Part shown: piece by piece, positions 4,843 through 6,789 of the stretch
Layout: each line of letters opens with the position of its first letter
How positions within the stretch are numbered: position 1 is the stretch's first letter
Source: Planctomycetota bacterium
GTDB lineage: Bacteria; Planctomycetota; Phycisphaerae; WQYP01
DNA length: 6,789 nucleotides
Assembly (NCBI GenBank): GCA_021816165.1
Contig: JAKAYZ010000122.1
Location: 1 to 6,789, forward strand
Direction of reading: 5' to 3'
Translations under genes and position numbers: made by a program
Notes under the pieces: model-generated
Database searches by the model: none
What the model saw: the letters and a program-made list of their open reading frames with translations, nothing else
Told to the model about the DNA's origin: nothing

Positions 4843-6675
4843 CTATCGCGACCGGAGGCTCCAGTCGCGGTAGTCAAACACCTCTCCTCGACCGTGCACC
4901 ATGACCCGCATAAAGTTGCCGTTTCGGGGCGCGTATGACCACGGGCTTTTGAGCAGCGGCCATGCGGCATAGTTTCGGATGCGGCCATTGACAGCATCGG
5001 GGCCGTTAAAGGCGCACTGCAAGGTGTTGCCCCGGCGGTCGGTGTATGCACCAATCAGCCAGCCGCCATGGCGACGCACGCTTGGCGTTGCATGGTCCAG
5101 AACCGCCCGGCGATACTTTTCCAATACCGCCAGCGGGGTGGCTGCCCGAAAATCACCCGGGTAAGCCGTTTCAAGCGCGACGGCGGCCTGCAGCCTGTGC
5201 AGTATAAATTGAGAATCGCCGGGCATGGGCTTGCTGGCGGGTGAGAGAATTCTATCCGATGGCTTCCACGAAAAAGTGTGACTCGCGGACAGCGCTATGA
5301 GTACTGAACCATAGTTAATAAAAATTCTTCCGTCACTCTGCGATTGATTGATGCAGGCGAGATAACCGCCCGGAATATAGCCGAGGATGTAAGGATTGCG
5401 ATATCGCGGTGGAATGTTAAACACGTACAGCGTGGTGCCCCGATGCTGGAGTTCGTTTTCGTTAAGTGTCACGCCATGAGTGTGCAGGCCGCTGGGGTTA
5501 TTGTGCGGGTCGTGGTTGTTATCTGCGGCGGGGTTGGTAACCCATAAAAAATCATTGGACCGATAGTTGGCCGTTTCCCACATGACGCCATCCGGATAGC
5601 TCTGGCCGTAAAATCGGCGTCCCGGCCACTTACCGGACCGGCTGAAAATAATATAGCTGCGATTGACGTAACTGTACAAAGCCCAGTTATCGAAAACCGA
5701 CTCATAGACATAAGGTTGGCGGCGGTCGCGGGCCATAGGCAGCATCCAATGGGGAAAGCGGTATCCGCCGGTAAAGGCCCGCAGGGCCCACTGTGAACAA
5801 AGCCCATCGGGGGTGATGCGCTTCGACCCTCCAAAGTAGGCCCATAGCACACCATCCACCCCCCAGGGCGTTTGTGTCATGACGTCCGGGTAGGACCGCG
5901 GCGCAAAGGTGCCCAAGATTCCGTTGAGGTAACAGGGCGCGTATTGGATGAGCGCGGTCTCAAACGCCATGCGTGCCGCCCGCCGCATACGCGGATTGGT
6001 TGAGCACTCAGCGACGGTCAGCAATGGCAGAATATCCTGGCTGCCGTAGGGCCTGGAGGCCCACTCTTCCGAGCCGGTATGAGCTATTTCGGCAATGCGC
6101 TGACAAAGATACTTCTTTCCGGTGGGGTCTTGTCGCGAAAAGTAATTTCCGCTCCACGTTGTGCGCTTAAACCACGGGTCAGGGTGGAACGCCGCCGGCC
6201 CCCACTGTTCGGTAGCAAGATACCGTTCAGTAGCCGCCATAATGAGGTGATTGCTGGTGACCAGCCGCCGATAAAACACGGCCCCGGTATATATTTTTCT
6301 GAAGCGTAATCGCAGTGCCACAGGCATAAAGCGCTTAAAGCGTATGTAGCAGTCAATGCCGGGCCACGCCAGAAAACCGGTGTTGCCGCCGTACATCCAG
6401 CGGTTGATTTTGTTGCCAGGCGTCAGCGCATCTAAAGCCTTATCTGCTTGCTGGCAGGCCTCGCGTATCTTGCCCTGCTTGAATAGCACCTCGGCAATCC
6501 AAAACCGATTGGGTAGATAGCGGGCGTTGGCCCGAGTCCGAAGGTAGGCGTCTACGGATTGAAACGCCATGGCCTGCCGCTGGGCAAAACTTGTTGCGCT
6601 GCCCGCATCGGCGCCTTGCACTGGCACGCACGTCGCCGCTATCAGCCCCATCAGGACGCACAACCAGACCCGCAC
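4843..6675 (-). CDS. Secreted toroid-type protein, candidate polysaccharide lyase (heparinase-like architecture); start uncertain
   Basis: This is a 610-residue product if started at the GTG at 6673-6675. That start gives a convincing signal peptide (MRVWLCVLMGLIAATCVPVQ, then GADA), but there is no Shine-Dalgarno within reach and the frame stays open to the window edge. Residues about 50-320 are helical. Blocks there include NRFWIAEVLFKQGKIREAC (56-74), TSNHLIMAATERYLATEQWG (140-159), GSEEWASRPYGS (201-212) and NPRMRRAARMAFETAL followed by LGTFAPRSY (227-262). They recall the 'NH..m..t..YL', 'E..S..Y' and 'G..gRsY' spacing seen in large uncharacterised secreted toroid proteins. Asn142, His143, Glu204 and Tyr210 are the residues I would examine first. 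Residues about 330-610 look beta-rich, consistent with a beta-sandwich. The family is not identified, and lyase activity is inferred from architecture and neighbours. It is the upstream gene of a probable two-gene leftward unit. Confidence 0.65.
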   Translation of the reverse strand: MRVWLCVLMGLIAATCVPVQGADAGSATSFAQRQAMAFQSVDAYLRTRANARYLPNRFWIAEVLFKQGKIREACQQADKALDALTPGNKINRWMYGGNTGFLAWPGIDCYIRFKRFMPVALRLRFRKIYTGAVFYRRLVTSNHLIMAATERYLATEQWGPAAFHPDPWFKRTTWSGNYFSRQDPTGKKYLCQRIAEIAHTGSEEWASRPYGSQDILPLLTVAECSTNPRMRRAARMAFETALIQYAPCYLNGILGTFAPRSYPDVMTQTPWGVDGVLWAYFGGSKRITPDGLCSQWALRAFTGGYRFPHWMLPMARDRRQPYVYESVFDNWALYSYVNRSYIIFSRSGKWPGRRFYGQSYPDGVMWETANYRSNDFLWVTNPAADNNHDPHNNPSGLHTHGVTLNENELQHRGTTLYVFNIPPRYRNPYILGYIPGGYLACINQSQSDGRIFINYGSVLIALSASHTFSWKPSDRILSPASKPMPGDSQFILHRLQAAVALETAYPGDFRAATPLAVLEKYRRAVLDHATPSVRRHGGWLIGAYTDRRGNTLQCAFNGPDAVNGRIRNYAAWPLLKSPWSYAPRNGNFMRVMVHGRGEVFDYRDWSLRSR

Positions 6676-6789
6676 TGCGGCGGCGACCGCCAGGCTCCTG
6701 ATATCAGAATTTTGCGTGTCCGCGGCATCATCGTACCGGAAATGAACGGTCGCCAGCCTGACGAAGGCAATTATCCGGAGCCTGACTTT
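6676..6789 (-). other. In-frame coding leader of the 4843 gene, homologous to the N-terminus of the 771-residue protein
   Basis: These 38 codons are open, continue without interruption into the GTG at 6675, and contain no ATG, GTG or TTG in frame. Their translation starts KVRLRIIAF and includes TVHFRYDDAADT and SLAVAAA. Aligned without gaps to residues 5-42 of the protein at 2373-4688, 22 of 38 residues are identical, against 72 of 114 bases. Fifteen of the 22 shared residues use different codons, and half of all base differences fall at third positions. That points to a once-translated frame rather than a fresh DNA duplication. The window ends four codons short of where the related gene has its ATG, so the real start may lie about 12 bases beyond the edge. 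Confidence 0.6.

Noticed and set aside
5469..5855. 128-codon minus-strand reading frame
   Set aside because: It lies inside the 4843 gene in another frame and is low-complexity in composition.
6691..6696. AGGAG on the minus strand upstream of the GTG at 6675, as its ribosome site
   Set aside because: It is far outside normal spacing (more than 15 bases from the GTG) and lies within the open leader frame.

Overview
The window looks like a carbohydrate-degradation locus from a Planctomycetota (or closely allied PVC-group) bacterium. This placement is inference. It rests on the secreted alpha/beta-hydrolase with a C-terminal Ig-like module, on large secreted toroid-type proteins of a kind I associate with planctomycetes and Verrucomicrobia, and on an intergenic CACAGRC hairpin repeat that I recall from planctomycete genomes. 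No rRNA, tRNA or housekeeping marker is present to confirm it.

Layout: bases 1-261 are the 3' end of a gene that enters from the left, the C-terminal fibronectin-III-like domain of a glycoside hydrolase family 3 enzyme. After a 109-base gap and a perfect Shine-Dalgarno site, 371-2017 (+) encodes a 548-residue exported alpha/beta-hydrolase. The next 355 bases have no gene. Most of that stretch is a 239-base transposon-like element (2112-2350) with 17-bp terminal inverted repeats, an exact 7-bp flanking duplication, two internal hairpins and an extra internal copy of its end sequence. Two genes on the opposite strand converge on it. 4843-6675 (-), perhaps longer, comes first in transcription, and 2373-4688 (-) follows 154 bases downstream. 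Both encode exported proteins with an alpha-helical toroid-like first half and a beta-rich second half, the architecture of heparinase-like and chondroitinase-like polysaccharide lyases. I cannot place either in a named family.

Together the genes suggest extracytoplasmic breakdown of a complex, possibly uronic-acid-containing and esterified polysaccharide: two lyase-like proteins, an esterase-like hydrolase and a GH3 exo-glycosidase. The substrate cannot be read from the sequence.

The two most notable signals are the transposon-like element and a hidden homology. The 114 bases upstream of the apparent GTG start at 6675 are open, in frame, and encode a leader matching the N-terminus of the 2373-4688 protein at 22 of 38 residues. 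Most of the matched residues use different codons, so this frame has probably been translated and the true start of the 4843 gene probably lies beyond the right edge of the window.
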